Shown: positions 43,936 to 52,910, counted from the stretch's first letter. The stretch: DNA of 64,000 nt from Paenibacillus sp. UNC451MF (GCF_000686845.1 NZ_JMLS01000027.1:43293-107292); one strand, 5' to 3'. Made by a program: numbers and translations. The notes: a model not told the origin generated them from the letters alone.

Positions 43936-45102
43936 ATGAACAAGATAAACCCGATGTTAATTATGATTCTAGCTTTAGGCGTGTTTGGCATTATTACAAC
44001 GGAAATGGGGATCGTCGGTATTTTGCCGCAGGTCACTGAAAAATATCATATTACGGCATCGCAGGCAGGGTGGCTTGTCAGTATTTTTGCCCTTGTTGTT
44101 GCGCTATCAGGCCCATTCGTGACATTACTTGCTTCTGGTATTAATCGTAAAACCATATTACTAACTGCAGTATTGATGTTTGCTGTATCCAATGTTGTGT
44201 ATGCCTTCACGTCCAAGTTCGATATTATGCTTTTATTTCGCATTATCCCAGCTATATTTCACCCTATCTTTTTCTCGGTAGCTCTGGTTACGGCAGCACA
44301 ATTAGTCTCGCCTGAAAAAAGCGGCAAAGCGGTCACACAAGTTTTTGCAGGAATCACGGTTGGATTTGCCTTTGGCGTCCCTTTAACTTCATACCTTGCG
44401 GAACGACTTTCGCTGGAGGCCGCATTTCTGTTTGGAGCTGCAGTCAGTGGTATTGCCTTTGCGGGAATTGCTGCCTGGCTTCCGTCTATGCCTATAAAAG
44501 AGAAAATGTCTTACGGCAAGCAGCTGAGCATATTAAGAAAACCGCAGCTATGGTTACATATCGCAACCATCACTTTAATCTTTGCGGCTATGTTCTCGGT
44601 CTACAGTTACTTTGCTGAGTATCTGGCTGAAGTGACTCATATGAGCGGTTCCTGGATTAGTCTTATGTTAATGATTTTTGGTATTATTATGATTTGGGGC
44701 AATTTTGTGTTTGGGGGATTTCTCAACAAAAGCCTAAGGAAGACTGTCATTATATTTCCCTTATTGTATATAGGGGTCTATACTGCTGTTTATTTTTTGG
44801 GAGAATATTTCAATCCGATGGTAGTAATTATCATCATTTGGGGAATCGTGCACTCCGGCGGGCTTATTGTGAGTCAAGCATGGTTAACTACAGAAGCGAA
44901 GGAAGCTCCCGAATTCGGTAACAGCTTATTTGTATCATTTACGAATTTGGGTATTACGGTAGGGACTGCGACGGGCGGATGGTTCATCGCTCATTTGGGA
45001 ATCCATCAATTAATATGGAGTGGTGCTTTATTTGCCATACTTGCTCTCGTGACAGTTATTGTTAAAGTTAACTGGAAAGCAGCAATCGCGAAATCTCTCT
45101 AA
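43936..45102 (+). CDS. MFS exporter (AraJ/YdhP-like)
   Basis: 388 residues, twelve predicted helices. The opening LALGVFGIITTEMGIVGILP and AGWLVSIFALVVALSGP are typical of the DHA1 sugar-efflux/arabinose-polymer group. No strong Shine-Dalgarno site close to the ATG. It forms an operon with the acetyltransferase 13 bases downstream, a plausible export-plus-modification resistance pair. Confidence 0.86.
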   Translation: MNKINPMLIMILALGVFGIITTEMGIVGILPQVTEKYHITASQAGWLVSIFALVVALSGPFVTLLASGINRKTILLTAVLMFAVSNVVYAFTSKFDIMLLFRIIPAIFHPIFFSVALVTAAQLVSPEKSGKAVTQVFAGITVGFAFGVPLTSYLAERLSLEAAFLFGAAVSGIAFAGIAAWLPSMPIKEKMSYGKQLSILRKPQLWLHIATITLIFAAMFSVYSYFAEYLAEVTHMSGSWISLMLMIFGIIMIWGNFVFGGFLNKSLRKTVIIFPLLYIGVYTAVYFLGEYFNPMVVIIIIWGIVHSGGLIVSQAWLTTEAKEAPEFGNSLFVSFTNLGITVGTATGGWFIAHLGIHQLIWSGALFAILALVTVIVKVNWKAAIAKSL

Positions 45103-45115
45103 AAGGAGGCGTCAA

Positions 45116-45661
45116 ATGGAAATTTATGTAAAAGAATTTGCGCATGGGGATCGACTAGATCCAATAGATGACAGCTTTACGGTTGATTCCATGCTTGTTC
45201 TAACTTTTACGGGACATAAATTCCACTATGTAATTAAGGAAATTCCCCCGTATACGAAAAGTTATATGGATATAGAGGGGAAGGACGATGAAGAAACCGA
45301 CTATTCATCCTATATTAATAATCCAGATCAAGTTATGTATTTGGCCTTTTGCGAGGAGCAACTAGCAGGTCAAATCATGATAAAGAGAAACTGGAATCAA
45401 TATGCGTATATTGAGGACATCAAGGTCGACTTACAATTCAGAAGATATGGAATCGGTCGACAGCTTATAGATAAAGCCAAGAGTTGGGCCAAGTCTGGGA
45501 ATATGAAGGGTATCATGCTGGAAACGCAAAACAATAACGTGAAAGCCTGCAAGTTCTATGAAAGCTGTGGGTTCGTGCTGGGCGGAATTGATTGCTATAT
45601 ATACAAAAATATATTAGAGGGCAGAGAGGAGACAGCCTTGTATTGGTATCTGTCTACATAA
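45116..45661 (+). CDS. satA: Streptothricin N-acetyltransferase-like GNAT
   Basis: 181 residues from the ATG at 45116 with AAAGGAGG. The GNAT core is well conserved with streptothricin acetyltransferases of Bacillus: NWNQYAYIEDIKVD, FRRYGIGRQLIDKAKSWAK (acetyl-CoA loop R-x-x-G-I-G), GIMLETQNNNVKACKFYE and CGFVLGGIDCYIYK. The family acetylates the beta-lysine of streptothricin. Resistance is inferred from the family. Confidence 0.85.
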   Translation: MEIYVKEFAHGDRLDPIDDSFTVDSMLVLTFTGHKFHYVIKEIPPYTKSYMDIEGKDDEETDYSSYINNPDQVMYLAFCEEQLAGQIMIKRNWNQYAYIEDIKVDLQFRRYGIGRQLIDKAKSWAKSGNMKGIMLETQNNNVKACKFYESCGFVLGGIDCYIYKNILEGREETALYWYLST

Positions 45662-45687
45662 TGAGATAAAATATACATCTCCAGAAG

Positions 45688-45720
45688 AACGAGCCGGCAA
45701 TTGTCGGCCCGTTTGTTATT
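45688..45720 (+). terminator. Terminator after satA
   Basis: AACGAGCCGG / TCGGCCCGTT stem with one mismatch and a TTTGTTATTT tail. Confidence 0.65.
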
Positions 45721-45749
45721 TCAGTAGCTATTACAATGGCATCTCGTAC

Positions 45750-46487
45750 TCATCTTAGAATATAACCCCCATCAGGAAAGAGTGTACTACCTGTCGTAAA
45801 CCCATTGGTCATTAAATAGATCGTAGTATGCGCGGCTTCATAGGCATGACCCACGCGTCCAAGCAGATTCAATCGAGTATACTCCTCATAGGATTTATCT
45901 CTCACCGCTTGTTCTGCTCCTTCCCAATTAAAAGAGGTATGAATCGTACCTGGAGAAATGACATTTACTCTAACAGGTGCCAATTCAACCGCGAGCGCTT
46001 TGCCGAGGCTTTCTATAGCGCCATTACATGCAGCGTAGGATGCCCCGTCCGCAAGGGGGCGCTGGCTAAAAGCTCCAGACATCAAAACAATGGAACCATT
46101 AGAGCTAATATAGGGTACTCCATACTTCACTGCGTTATATTGAGGCCAAAACTTGGCGTCAAAACAGCTGCAGGCAATCTCCAAATCGGATGTAATAGGG
46201 CCTCTCACATAGGACGCGCCAGGTGTAAATAGATGGTCAAAGCTTCCGATCTTCTCAAAAAAAGTCTGGAGCTCATCCACATTTCGATTATCTAAAGGGT
46301 GCATTTCTATACTTCCATTTCCTAGCAGTTGGCGAGCCTGCTCTAGTTTGTCGATGGATCGACCGGCTATTACAACTTGACCGCCTTGTTCAATGGTTTG
46401 TTTGGCAACGGCAAGACCAATGCCCGAGCTGCCTCCAATGATGACGACGCGTTGATCTTTCAATGTATAAATCGACATTGTATTCAC
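45750..46487 (-). CDS. SDR-family oxidoreductase
   Basis: 245 residues, ATG at 46487 with AGAGGTG. Classical SDR: VVIIGGSSGIGLAVA (G-x3-G-x-G), catalytic Ser in VLMSGAFSQ and Y-x3 motif SYAACNGAIESLGKA, in which the usual Lys of Y-x-x-x-K is replaced by Asn-Gly. The missing lysine may reduce activity or indicate a different role. Divergent from the HxlR regulator. Confidence 0.85.
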   Translation of the reverse strand: MNTMSIYTLKDQRVVIIGGSSGIGLAVAKQTIEQGGQVVIAGRSIDKLEQARQLLGNGSIEMHPLDNRNVDELQTFFEKIGSFDHLFTPGASYVRGPITSDLEIACSCFDAKFWPQYNAVKYGVPYISSNGSIVLMSGAFSQRPLADGASYAACNGAIESLGKALAVELAPVRVNVISPGTIHTSFNWEGAEQAVRDKSYEEYTRLNLLGRVGHAYEAAHTTIYLMTNGFTTGSTLFPDGGYILR

Positions 46488-46546
46488 CTCTGAATAGTAT
46501 GGAATAGTCTTCGTTTACTATTATTAGCGATGCAGCCTAAACTGCC

Positions 46547-46586
46547 AAGTACGCACTTGGAACGTACTTGGTACGAATTTTCGTAC
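46547..46586. promoter_or_regulatory. Two adjacent HxlR-type operators
   Basis: AAGTACG-N9-CGTACTT (46547-46569) and GTACG-N6-CGTAC (46571-46586), both perfect inverted repeats with a GTAC core, lie between the SDR and HxlR genes. Confidence 0.75.
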
Positions 46587-46671
46587 TAATGGATGCTAAT
46601 AGGGCTTGTACAAATCATCGTGCAAAAGTGTAGAACAGCAGGTATCATAGAAGTTGAGGTGGAGAATAAAG

Positions 46672-47028
46672 ATGAATTTAAAAGAGCCCAGACTAAAAGG
46701 GGTCATTACAACTCTCGAAATGATTGGTGGCAAATGGAAGCCACTTATTTTATTTATTCTGCTTGTTGACGGAACCAAACGCTTCGGTGAACTTCGACGT
46801 CTAATCCCTGATGTATCTCAAGGCACATTGGCAAAACAATTGCGGGAGCTTGAAGAGGACCAGCTAATCCTTCGAGTCATGTATCAAGAGATGCCTCCGA
46901 AGGTCGAGTATAGCTTGTCTGAACATGGTAAGACTGTATCTTCTGTCTTGGACAGCATGTGCAGCTGGGGACGAAAACATCTGGAGATGGTGGAAGCACG
47001 AAGCATGGAGGACGATGAAGTTGAGTGA
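46672..47028 (+). CDS. HxlR-family regulator
   Basis: 118 residues from the ATG at 46672 (GAGGTGGAG upstream). Hallmarks of the family: [34 protein letters not shown] (recognition helix) and [12 protein letters not shown] (wing). HxlR proteins often sense aldehydes, quinones or redox state. It probably controls the divergent SDR gene through the paired operators. Confidence 0.9.
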   Translation: MNLKEPRLKGVITTLEMIGGKWKPLILFILLVDGTKRFGELRRLIPDVSQGTLAKQLRELEEDQLILRVMYQEMPPKVEYSLSEHGKTVSSVLDSMCSWGRKHLEMVEARSMEDDEVE

Positions 47029-47123
47029 AGGATGCTTGTCATGGAGTCAGCATAAATTCATGGAATAAATTCTTATTGATATGGGAACGCTAGTTCTCAT
47101 ATAATGAGATTGAGGTGATATCC

Positions 47124-47528
47124 ATGAAACCTTCGGACAAAGAATTTGAATTAATGGTGGATTATATATTAATTCCGATTGCCATTACAGTGGTCAATAC
47201 CAATCGCATTGAGATGGAAACATCCGCAGCGACTTTACGCAAGCTTTATGCAGATACAGCAATGATCATGATCAATCGAATGCGTGAAGAGCTGTCCGCG
47301 GTAAGGAAGCAAATGAATGAACGAAATATGATTGTTATCGATACAGAGGAACAGCACGATGGGGACTGCGCTCGGTATCCGTATATTTTACGTGATCATA
47401 TGGGGCACTTTACCATTAATCAGGATGTCATTAGAGCTGGAGTTGTGGCTCTTATCAACCGCTATGTTGCTGAGGTAGTGCACATTGTGGCGCTCAACCA
47501 TACCCAAATTGTTCCTATTCGTTCGTAA
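47124..47528 (+). CDS. Hypothetical protein
   Basis: 134 residues from the ATG at 47124 (GAGGTGAT upstream). A hydrophobic stretch near residue 12 (YILIPIAITVV) is not clearly membrane-spanning. The centre is helical with many Met/Arg residues. No recognised family; similar proteins may be conserved in Paenibacillus but I cannot confirm this. Confidence 0.6.
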   Translation: MKPSDKEFELMVDYILIPIAITVVNTNRIEMETSAATLRKLYADTAMIMINRMREELSAVRKQMNERNMIVIDTEEQHDGDCARYPYILRDHMGHFTINQDVIRAGVVALINRYVAEVVHIVALNHTQIVPIRS

Positions 47529-47593
47529 TGAATTTAGGTAAAATATGGAACTTTTTAATTTACTTCTCGTAGTAAAATAAAAGGAGGTGCCTG

Positions 47594-47863
47594 ATGAATT
47601 GGAGCATTTTGATCCTAATCCTTTTATTTATTATAAATTATCCGGTGTACAGATTCATTTTTAAATTGTTTTTTTACGACGCAGATGAATTTGAAGAATC
47701 CGTTAGGTATTCCTTTACTCCTAATTTTATTTCCTTCTTCAGAGGAGAATATTGGAAAGATAAATTTAGCACTGTAAAGCTGCAGGCCTACTCGCTGGTG
47801 TGTATCATCGTTGTCGTTCTTGAGTTTGCACTTATTAATAAAATGATTGAGTTGTTCAGATAA
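47594..47863 (+). CDS. Small membrane protein, hypothetical
   Basis: 89 residues with a perfect AAAGGAGGTG site. Two membrane segments: residues about 3-28 (WSILILILLFIINYPVYRFI) and near the C-terminus (LVCIIVVVLEFALINKMI). Function unknown. Confidence 0.65.
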   Translation: MNWSILILILLFIINYPVYRFIFKLFFYDADEFEESVRYSFTPNFISFFRGEYWKDKFSTVKLQAYSLVCIIVVVLEFALINKMIELFR

Positions 47864-47916
47864 AGTAATTCAACCACTATCAACTCTTAGTGTAGATGCA
47901 GAAGGTACTCGTGACA

Positions 47917-47925
47917 TGTTATAAT
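47917..47925 (+). promoter_or_regulatory. Extended -10 promoter of the alpha/beta-hydrolase leader
   Basis: TGTTATAAT with no clear -35. Transcription would start near 47932, giving a leader of about 180 bases that includes the mini-ORF at 47975. GGGTT-AAC-AACCC (47933-47945) forms a hairpin at its 5' end. Confidence 0.55.
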
Positions 47926-47974
47926 CTATAGTGGGTTAACAACCCTAGCATCTATTTCAAGGAGTGTGCTTATC

Positions 47975-48004
47975 GTGATTATTAAATTCATTCGCTTACG
48001 TTAA
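47975..48004 (+). CDS. Candidate nine-codon leader peptide (M-I-I-K-F-I-R-L-R)
   Basis: GTG start ten bases after AAGGAG, then nine codons ending Arg-Leu-Arg-stop. The Arg-x-Arg motif is the type at which macrolide-bound ribosomes stall in leaders such as that of ermD. It lies 108 bases upstream of the alpha/beta hydrolase. Expression is unproven. Confidence 0.45.
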   Translation: MIIKFIRLR

Positions 48005-48112
48005 AATAAATCGTTCCAATCTGACTCAACCTTTTTTTTGATGCAAATCGATGAGTTTATTTGATTGTGCCTTTTATTTTAACTAAAATTCGAATGAAGC
48101 GAGGAATTTAAC

Positions 48113-48961
48113 ATGAGCGTAAACATTATCCATCATAACGAAATTGAACTATGTACCGAAAGCTTCGGTAATTCCGAGAATCCTGCAGTTCTGTTGATTA
48201 TGGGAGCCATGTGTTCGATGGTTTATTGGGACGAGGAGTTTTGTCAACGATTAGCCGATACGGGGAGATTTGTTATCCGTTATGACAATAGAGATGTTGG
48301 ATGTTCCACGACTTATGAACCTGGAAGTTCTCATTATTCAGTCGTAGATATGGCTGAAGACGCAGTTAGGGTGCTTGATGCTTACGAGATTGAGCAAGCG
48401 CATCTTGTAGGCATGTCATTAGGTGGAATGATTGCACAAATCGCGGCCATTAATCATCCGCAAAGAGTGCTATCGTTAACGTTGATTGCCTCGGGGATAT
48501 TTGGCTCGGAGGATAATGATCGCAATTTGCCTCCCATGGACGAGAGGATTCTTGCTTATCACGCGAATGCAGCTTCTTTGAACTGGAATGATGAAGATGC
48601 GGTCGCGGCCTATTTAACTGCTGGGTCCAGCTTGCTCTGCGGATCGAAGCATGTGTTCGATGAGAAGAGAGCCTATAAGCAGGTAAGAGAAGAAATAAAC
48701 CGAGCTAACAACCTACTGAGTATGTTTAACCATGCTTTATTAAAAGGTGACGCTTCCTATGAGGGAAGGCTGCAAGAAATCAAGATGCCTGTTCTGGTGA
48801 TTCATGGTACAGAAGATACAGTGCTTCCTTATGAGCATGGTCAAGCTCTAGTGAAAGAATTTTCGAATGCAACGATATTAACACTCGACGGGTCTGGTCA
48901 TGAAATACATTTTGACGATTGGGACCTCATAATAAAAGGGATTCTTAACCACACTTCTTAA
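48113..48961 (+). CDS. Alpha/beta hydrolase (RdmC/macrolide-esterase-like)
   Basis: 282 residues, GCGAGG upstream. Nucleophile elbow GMSLGGM (Ser near residue 103), acid Asp in HGTEDTVLP near 230 and His in GSGHEIH near 262 form a complete triad. The opening VLLIMGAMCSMVYWDEEFCQ and RYDNRDVGCST are typical of the group with anthracycline methylesterase RdmC and the macrolide esterase EstT. No signal peptide. The long leader with a mini-ORF suggests inducible expression; a role in antibiotic hydrolysis is inference. Confidence 0.8.
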   Translation: MSVNIIHHNEIELCTESFGNSENPAVLLIMGAMCSMVYWDEEFCQRLADTGRFVIRYDNRDVGCSTTYEPGSSHYSVVDMAEDAVRVLDAYEIEQAHLVGMSLGGMIAQIAAINHPQRVLSLTLIASGIFGSEDNDRNLPPMDERILAYHANAASLNWNDEDAVAAYLTAGSSLLCGSKHVFDEKRAYKQVREEINRANNLLSMFNHALLKGDASYEGRLQEIKMPVLVIHGTEDTVLPYEHGQALVKEFSNATILTLDGSGHEIHFDDWDLIIKGILNHTS

Positions 48962-49004
48962 CACACAGGTTCGTAGGATTATTATTGCAATCATCTAAAC
49001 TGAG

Positions 49005-49048
49005 AAGGGTTACACCAATGGTCAATCGGGTTGTAACCCTTTTTTTTT
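49005..49048 (+). terminator. Terminator after the alpha/beta hydrolase
   Basis: AAGGGTTACA / TGTAACCCTT perfect stem followed by a T run. Confidence 0.85.
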
Positions 49049-49082
49049 GATAAAATATGGGTTCATCATGGAGGTATGAAGC

Positions 49083-49742
49083 ATGAAGGCACTTATTTTT
49101 GGGGCGACGGGCATGGTAGGGCAAAGCGTGCTGCGCGAATGCTTGCTGGATCCCCATGTGCAAAAGGTGCTAACTGTCGGCCGTAGAGCTACAGACCAGC
49201 AGAACAATAAGCTGCACGAGCTGGTACATCAGGACATGCTTGACTTATCCGATATTGAACAGTCACTTGTGGGATACGACGCATGCTTCTTCTGTCTCGG
49301 TGTTTCCTCGGTAGGAATGACGGAAGAACAGTATCGGGCAGTAACCTACGATATTACCCTCAGTGTAGCTCAGACGTTATCGATACTTAATCCTGAGATG
49401 ACCTTCATTTATGTAACAGGAGCGGGCACTGATAGCTCGGAGAGCGGGCGCAGTATGTGGGCGCGGGTGAAGGGGAAGACGGAGAACGATCTACTCAAAC
49501 TTCCATTTAAAGCAGCTTACATGTTCCGACCTGGAGGAATTCTGCCTCTGAACAACATTAAATCCAGGACTAAGCTTTATCAATTTTTTTATACTCTCAT
49601 GCGACCGTTCAATCCATTGTTACAAAAAATGTTTCCTAATGCTATCACAACATCGCAGCAGCTTGGACGTGCAATGATCAAGGTTGTTAGGGAAGGATAT
49701 CCTAAATCAATCATTGAAAGCAGAGAAATCAACACAATATAA
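49083..49742 (+). CDS. NAD(P)-binding short oxidoreductase (HTATIP2/YwnB-like)
   Basis: 219 residues. Rossmann motif MKALIFGATGMVGQSVLREC, NADP-selecting LTVGRR and the family segment FCLGVSSVGMTEEQYRAVTY. TGGAGGT precedes the ATG. The catalytic substrate is unknown; monocistronic. Confidence 0.8.
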   Translation: MKALIFGATGMVGQSVLRECLLDPHVQKVLTVGRRATDQQNNKLHELVHQDMLDLSDIEQSLVGYDACFFCLGVSSVGMTEEQYRAVTYDITLSVAQTLSILNPEMTFIYVTGAGTDSSESGRSMWARVKGKTENDLLKLPFKAAYMFRPGGILPLNNIKSRTKLYQFFYTLMRPFNPLLQKMFPNAITTSQQLGRAMIKVVREGYPKSIIESREINTI

Positions 49743-49834
49743 TTGGGTCGAGCGTCCGTGTCCTGCCCGCTATATCTGAAACGAATCAGCCGACTCGTTA
49801 AGTCTTTTTCATAGATGGGTAGAAGCGAGACGTT

Positions 49835-50740
49835 TCATCGATAGTAGACCCTGAACAAAGGGTCGCGACTGTAGTTACCAAAACCCTCTCCATATAAAGT
49901 CAACCCACCCACATGAGCCGAATCTTCCTCTACGGCAAGCCTCAATGTCCAATGATTTCGATCAAGTGAAAGGCTCGCTAGTCCGGTTGACGACATCAGT
50001 TGACCATCAATAAAGGTTCCTTCCTCTTTAATCCTGATGACTTTCAAGAGACCGTATTGATTCAAACCAGTCCGCCACCAGTCCGGTGCATATTTTCCTC
50101 TGCTGCTCCCGTAATCTCCAGGGCTTGTCCATTGACCGAGAAGCGTATTATTCAAATAAAAACGAATATCGGAAGGCCAATTATCATTTGCACCCGGGGC
50201 TTCCGAACCAAGCTCCATAGTAATTTCGATTTCTTCAGGCTGTTGTCCGGGAAGAAGGTAGTTGGGAATTCGGTACTCAACATATCCTTTACCAAACCAA
50301 AGAATATGCGCATGCATCCGTTCCGGCTCCAAAAAGTAACGGGGATCATCGAATTGACCAATAATTTTATCCTTAGTAGCGATTCCACAGGTAGGGTAAA
50401 TATCGAACTCCGTATAATGTCCAATAGGGATGGTGCTCTCGTATACTTGTCGCTGAATTTCTCCCGTATGAGGGAGCTCTATCTGAATCCGCTCCACGGC
50501 AAGGGAGCACATTTTGTGAGTACCGCCGTCTTTGCGAACCAATTGTGTCTGAATGAGTCCGCCTGCTTCGAGCTTGCGAATATGCATTGTTACAATAGCG
50601 CTGCTTAGCTCCAAGTGGTGGGCAATATCTTTTATATTCATAGGTTGGGCAGAGAGCATTTGTAGAATGCGAAGTCGTACTTCACTTGCCAATGCTTCAA
50701 ACAAGGGTAAATGGTCGGTTTCTGTTGTGACCTTAAGCAT
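49835..50740 (-). CDS. ArsR-type HTH regulator with C-terminal beta-sandwich sensor
   Basis: 301 residues, ATG at 50740 with AAAGGAAC. Residues about 10-85 are a winged helix (LFEALASEVRLRILQMLSA, ELSSAIVTMHIRKLEAGGL). The remaining 200 residues are beta-rich and aromatic (FGKGYVEYRIPNYLLPG, YAPDWWRTGLNQYGLLKV), resembling a carbohydrate-binding sandwich. Divergent from a GH51 arabinofuranosidase, so the sensor may bind the enzyme's sugar product. Confidence 0.82.
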   Translation of the reverse strand: MLKVTTETDHLPLFEALASEVRLRILQMLSAQPMNIKDIAHHLELSSAIVTMHIRKLEAGGLIQTQLVRKDGGTHKMCSLAVERIQIELPHTGEIQRQVYESTIPIGHYTEFDIYPTCGIATKDKIIGQFDDPRYFLEPERMHAHILWFGKGYVEYRIPNYLLPGQQPEEIEITMELGSEAPGANDNWPSDIRFYLNNTLLGQWTSPGDYGSSRGKYAPDWWRTGLNQYGLLKVIRIKEEGTFIDGQLMSSTGLASLSLDRNHWTLRLAVEEDSAHVGGLTLYGEGFGNYSRDPLFRVYYR

Positions 50741-50790
50741 ACGCGGGGTTCCTTTCTCGTTTAGAAATCCTCAGTTGAACTTTACCTGTA

Positions 50791-50810
50791 ATTAATATAA
50801 ACATAAATTC
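50791..50810. promoter_or_regulatory. Operator copy near the ArsR-sensor gene
   Basis: AATTAATAT-AA-ACATAAATT, an imperfect copy of the palindrome at 50901-50920. Confidence 0.5.
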
Positions 50811-50900
50811 AAGAAAGTCAATGAAAATGAGCTTAAAAAGGGGTTGTCAAACCTCTGGGCTTATGATTTACTATTATCAGGTTAATACATATATTTATTA

Positions 50901-50920
50901 AATTAATATTTATATTAATT
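50901..50920. promoter_or_regulatory. Perfect palindrome near the abfA gene
   Basis: AATTAATAT-TT-ATATTAATT, a likely site for the divergent ArsR-type regulator, 31 bases before the abfA start codon. Confidence 0.6.
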
Positions 50921-50950
50921 CAATTATAAATTAGAAAGGAATGTTCTTCA

Positions 50951-52438
50951 ATGAAAACTCAAATTGTTATTCATACGGACTTAGTGCGCGGTACAATTAG
51001 CGAGCATATTTACGGACATTTCGCAGAGCACCTCGGCCGTTGTATTTATGAAGGCATCTGGGTCGGGGAAGACTCTCCAATTCCGAATACCGAAGGATTC
51101 CGCAATGACGTACTTGAGGCTCTGAAGCAAATCAATATACCGGTTCTTCGTTGGCCTGGTGGATGCTTTGCTGACGAATACCATTGGAAGGATGGCGTGG
51201 GTCCCAAAGAAAACCGTAAGCGTATGGTAAACACTCATTGGGGCGGACTTGTGGAGAATAATCATTTCGGAACACATGAATTTATGAGGCTTTGTGAGCT
51301 GTTGGATTGCGAGCCGTACATTTGCGGAAATGTTGGCAGCGGGTCCGTACAGGAGATGCAGGAATGGATAGAATATATGACGTTTGACGGAGAATCCCCT
51401 ATGGCGGATTGGAGAAGAAGAAACGGGCGAGAAAAGCCGTGGAAGCTGAAGTATTTTGGTGTGGGCAATGAAAATTGGGGCTGCGGCGGCAACATGAGAC
51501 CGGAATACTATGCAGATCTCTATAGACAATTTCAAACGTATGTGCGCAATTTTGGAGAGAATAAGATTTACAAAATCGCAGGCGGAGCCAACGACTTTAA
51601 CTATAATTGGACTGAAATTCTAATGCGAGAAGCTGCCCGATATATGCATGGCTTAAGCTTGCATTATTACACTGTTCCAGGAGTGTGGAAGCAAAAGGGC
51701 TCCGCTACCGAATTTGAAGTTCATGAATGGTTTACGACTCTCCGTAAAGCGCTTGTTATGGATGAGCTTGTTACGAAACATGCTACGATTATGGATAAGT
51801 ACGATCCAGATAAAAGGGTAGGCATCATTGTAGACGAATGGGGGACATGGTTCGACCCTGAGCCGGGAACCAATCCTGGGTTTCTCTACCAGCAAAACAC
51901 GCTGCGGGATGCGCTGGTTGCCGGAGTCACTTTGAATATTTTTAACAATCACTGTGATCGTGTACATATGGCTAATATTGCTCAGACCGTGAACGTGCTC
52001 CAAGCAATGATTTTAACAGAAGGCAGCAGCATGATTAAGACACCTTCCTACCATGTATTTGACCTGTACAAAGATCACCAGGGCGCTGAGTTGCTGGATC
52101 TGCATATCATGGAAAATGCATATTATGATCTGGACGGTGTCTCTCTACCACAGGTAAGTGTGTCCGCCTCAAAAGGTTCAGATGGTCTTGTACGAATCAC
52201 CCTGTGCAACATTCATCATGAGCAGGAGGCACAAGTCGAATTGGAGCTGCGCGGATATGTGAATTCAGCAGCACAGGTAGCAGGACGAATCGTAACGGCG
52301 GATCACATGCAGGCGCATAATACGTTTGCCGAACCTAATCATGTAAATACTGCTGATTTTTGGGAAGCCCATTTGCAAGATGGCTTGTTAAGCACAAATT
52401 TGCCATCGAAGTCTGTGGTTTTGCTGACAATAGGTTAA
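50951..52438 (+). CDS. abfA: Alpha-L-arabinofuranosidase (GH51)
   Basis: 495 residues, the family's usual length, with AGAAAGGA upstream. TIM barrel with acid/base Glu in GNENWGCGG (near residue 175) and nucleophile Glu in VDEWGTWFD (near residue 297); other landmarks are [19 protein letters not shown] and HYYTVPG. Intracellular; releases arabinose from arabinan or arabinoxylan fragments. Regulated by the divergent ArsR-type sensor. Confidence 0.93.
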   Translation: MKTQIVIHTDLVRGTISEHIYGHFAEHLGRCIYEGIWVGEDSPIPNTEGFRNDVLEALKQINIPVLRWPGGCFADEYHWKDGVGPKENRKRMVNTHWGGLVENNHFGTHEFMRLCELLDCEPYICGNVGSGSVQEMQEWIEYMTFDGESPMADWRRRNGREKPWKLKYFGVGNENWGCGGNMRPEYYADLYRQFQTYVRNFGENKIYKIAGGANDFNYNWTEILMREAARYMHGLSLHYYTVPGVWKQKGSATEFEVHEWFTTLRKALVMDELVTKHATIMDKYDPDKRVGIIVDEWGTWFDPEPGTNPGFLYQQNTLRDALVAGVTLNIFNNHCDRVHMANIAQTVNVLQAMILTEGSSMIKTPSYHVFDLYKDHQGAELLDLHIMENAYYDLDGVSLPQVSVSASKGSDGLVRITLCNIHHEQEAQVELELRGYVNSAAQVAGRIVTADHMQAHNTFAEPNHVNTADFWEAHLQDGLLSTNLPSKSVVLLTIG

Positions 52439-52444
52439 TGCAGC

Positions 52445-52705
52445 ATGTCAAATCCCTATTGTCGAAGCTGTTCGGATGACGAGGATGTGTCGGAAGAACA
52501 GATAAACCGAATGATTGCCATACTTCGCCGCATTCCCTCAAATTGTGTAGCAGAAAATATATATAACGAAAGACTGGCTGCATGCAGCAAATGCGAAGCT
52601 CTAATGAGTGCACATACATGCCGCCATTGCGGGTGCTTTGTGCAAGTAAGGGCACTGCTTAAGGAGAGGAGCTGTCCCTCGCCGGGTGCTTCTAAATGGA
52701 CATAA
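52445..52705 (+). CDS. DUF6171-like Cys-rich small protein
   Basis: 86 residues, starting six bases after the abfA stop without its own Shine-Dalgarno site, so probably coupled to it. Nine cysteines in CxxC-like pairs (YCRSC, CSKC, CRHCGC) suggest a zinc ribbon. Its function is unknown; a link to arabinose metabolism is not evident. Confidence 0.7.
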   Translation: MSNPYCRSCSDDEDVSEEQINRMIAILRRIPSNCVAENIYNERLAACSKCEALMSAHTCRHCGCFVQVRALLKERSCPSPGASKWT

Positions 52706-52715
52706 TGAAGCTACC

Positions 52716-52743
52716 AACCCCAAATCGATGGATTTGGGGTTTT
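52716..52743 (+). terminator. Terminator after the Cys-rich gene
   Basis: AACCCCAAATC / GATTTGGGGTT perfect 11-base stem with loop GATG, followed by TT. Confidence 0.85.
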
Positions 52744-52789
52744 AAATTATATTTGACTGTTGGATAACTATTTGCTACAATCCATAAAG

Positions 52790-52802
52790 CGTAATAATTA
52801 CG
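52790..52802. promoter_or_regulatory. Zur box 1
   Basis: CGTAATAATTACG, a perfect match to the core of the Bacillus Zur operator, with A/T flanks. Confidence 0.85.
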
Positions 52803-52888
52803 TTTAAGTAACGAGCAGCAAAAAATAGTTAAGACAGAAGGAGAGCTTATTAGTTGAAAGGTTGGTTTTATACCCTTTAACTATAAGT

Positions 52889-52910
52889 TATAATCGTAAA
52901 AATTACATAT
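52889..52910. promoter_or_regulatory. -10 element overlapped by Zur box 2
   Basis: TATAAT (52889-52894) overlaps a second Zur-like site (CGTAAAAATTACA, 11 of 13 core matches). Zn-loaded Zur bound here would block the promoter of the zinc GTPase operon. Confidence 0.75.

Noticed and set aside
49770..49820. Terminator after the gene ending at 49742
   Set aside because: Only 4-5 bp stems (AACGA/TCGTT or GACT/AGTC) before TTTTT; too weak to call.
52854..52880. Eight-codon ORF (TTG start) between the Zur boxes and the GTPase
   Set aside because: It lies upstream of the predicted -10 at 52889, so it would not be on the GTPase transcript; probably chance.
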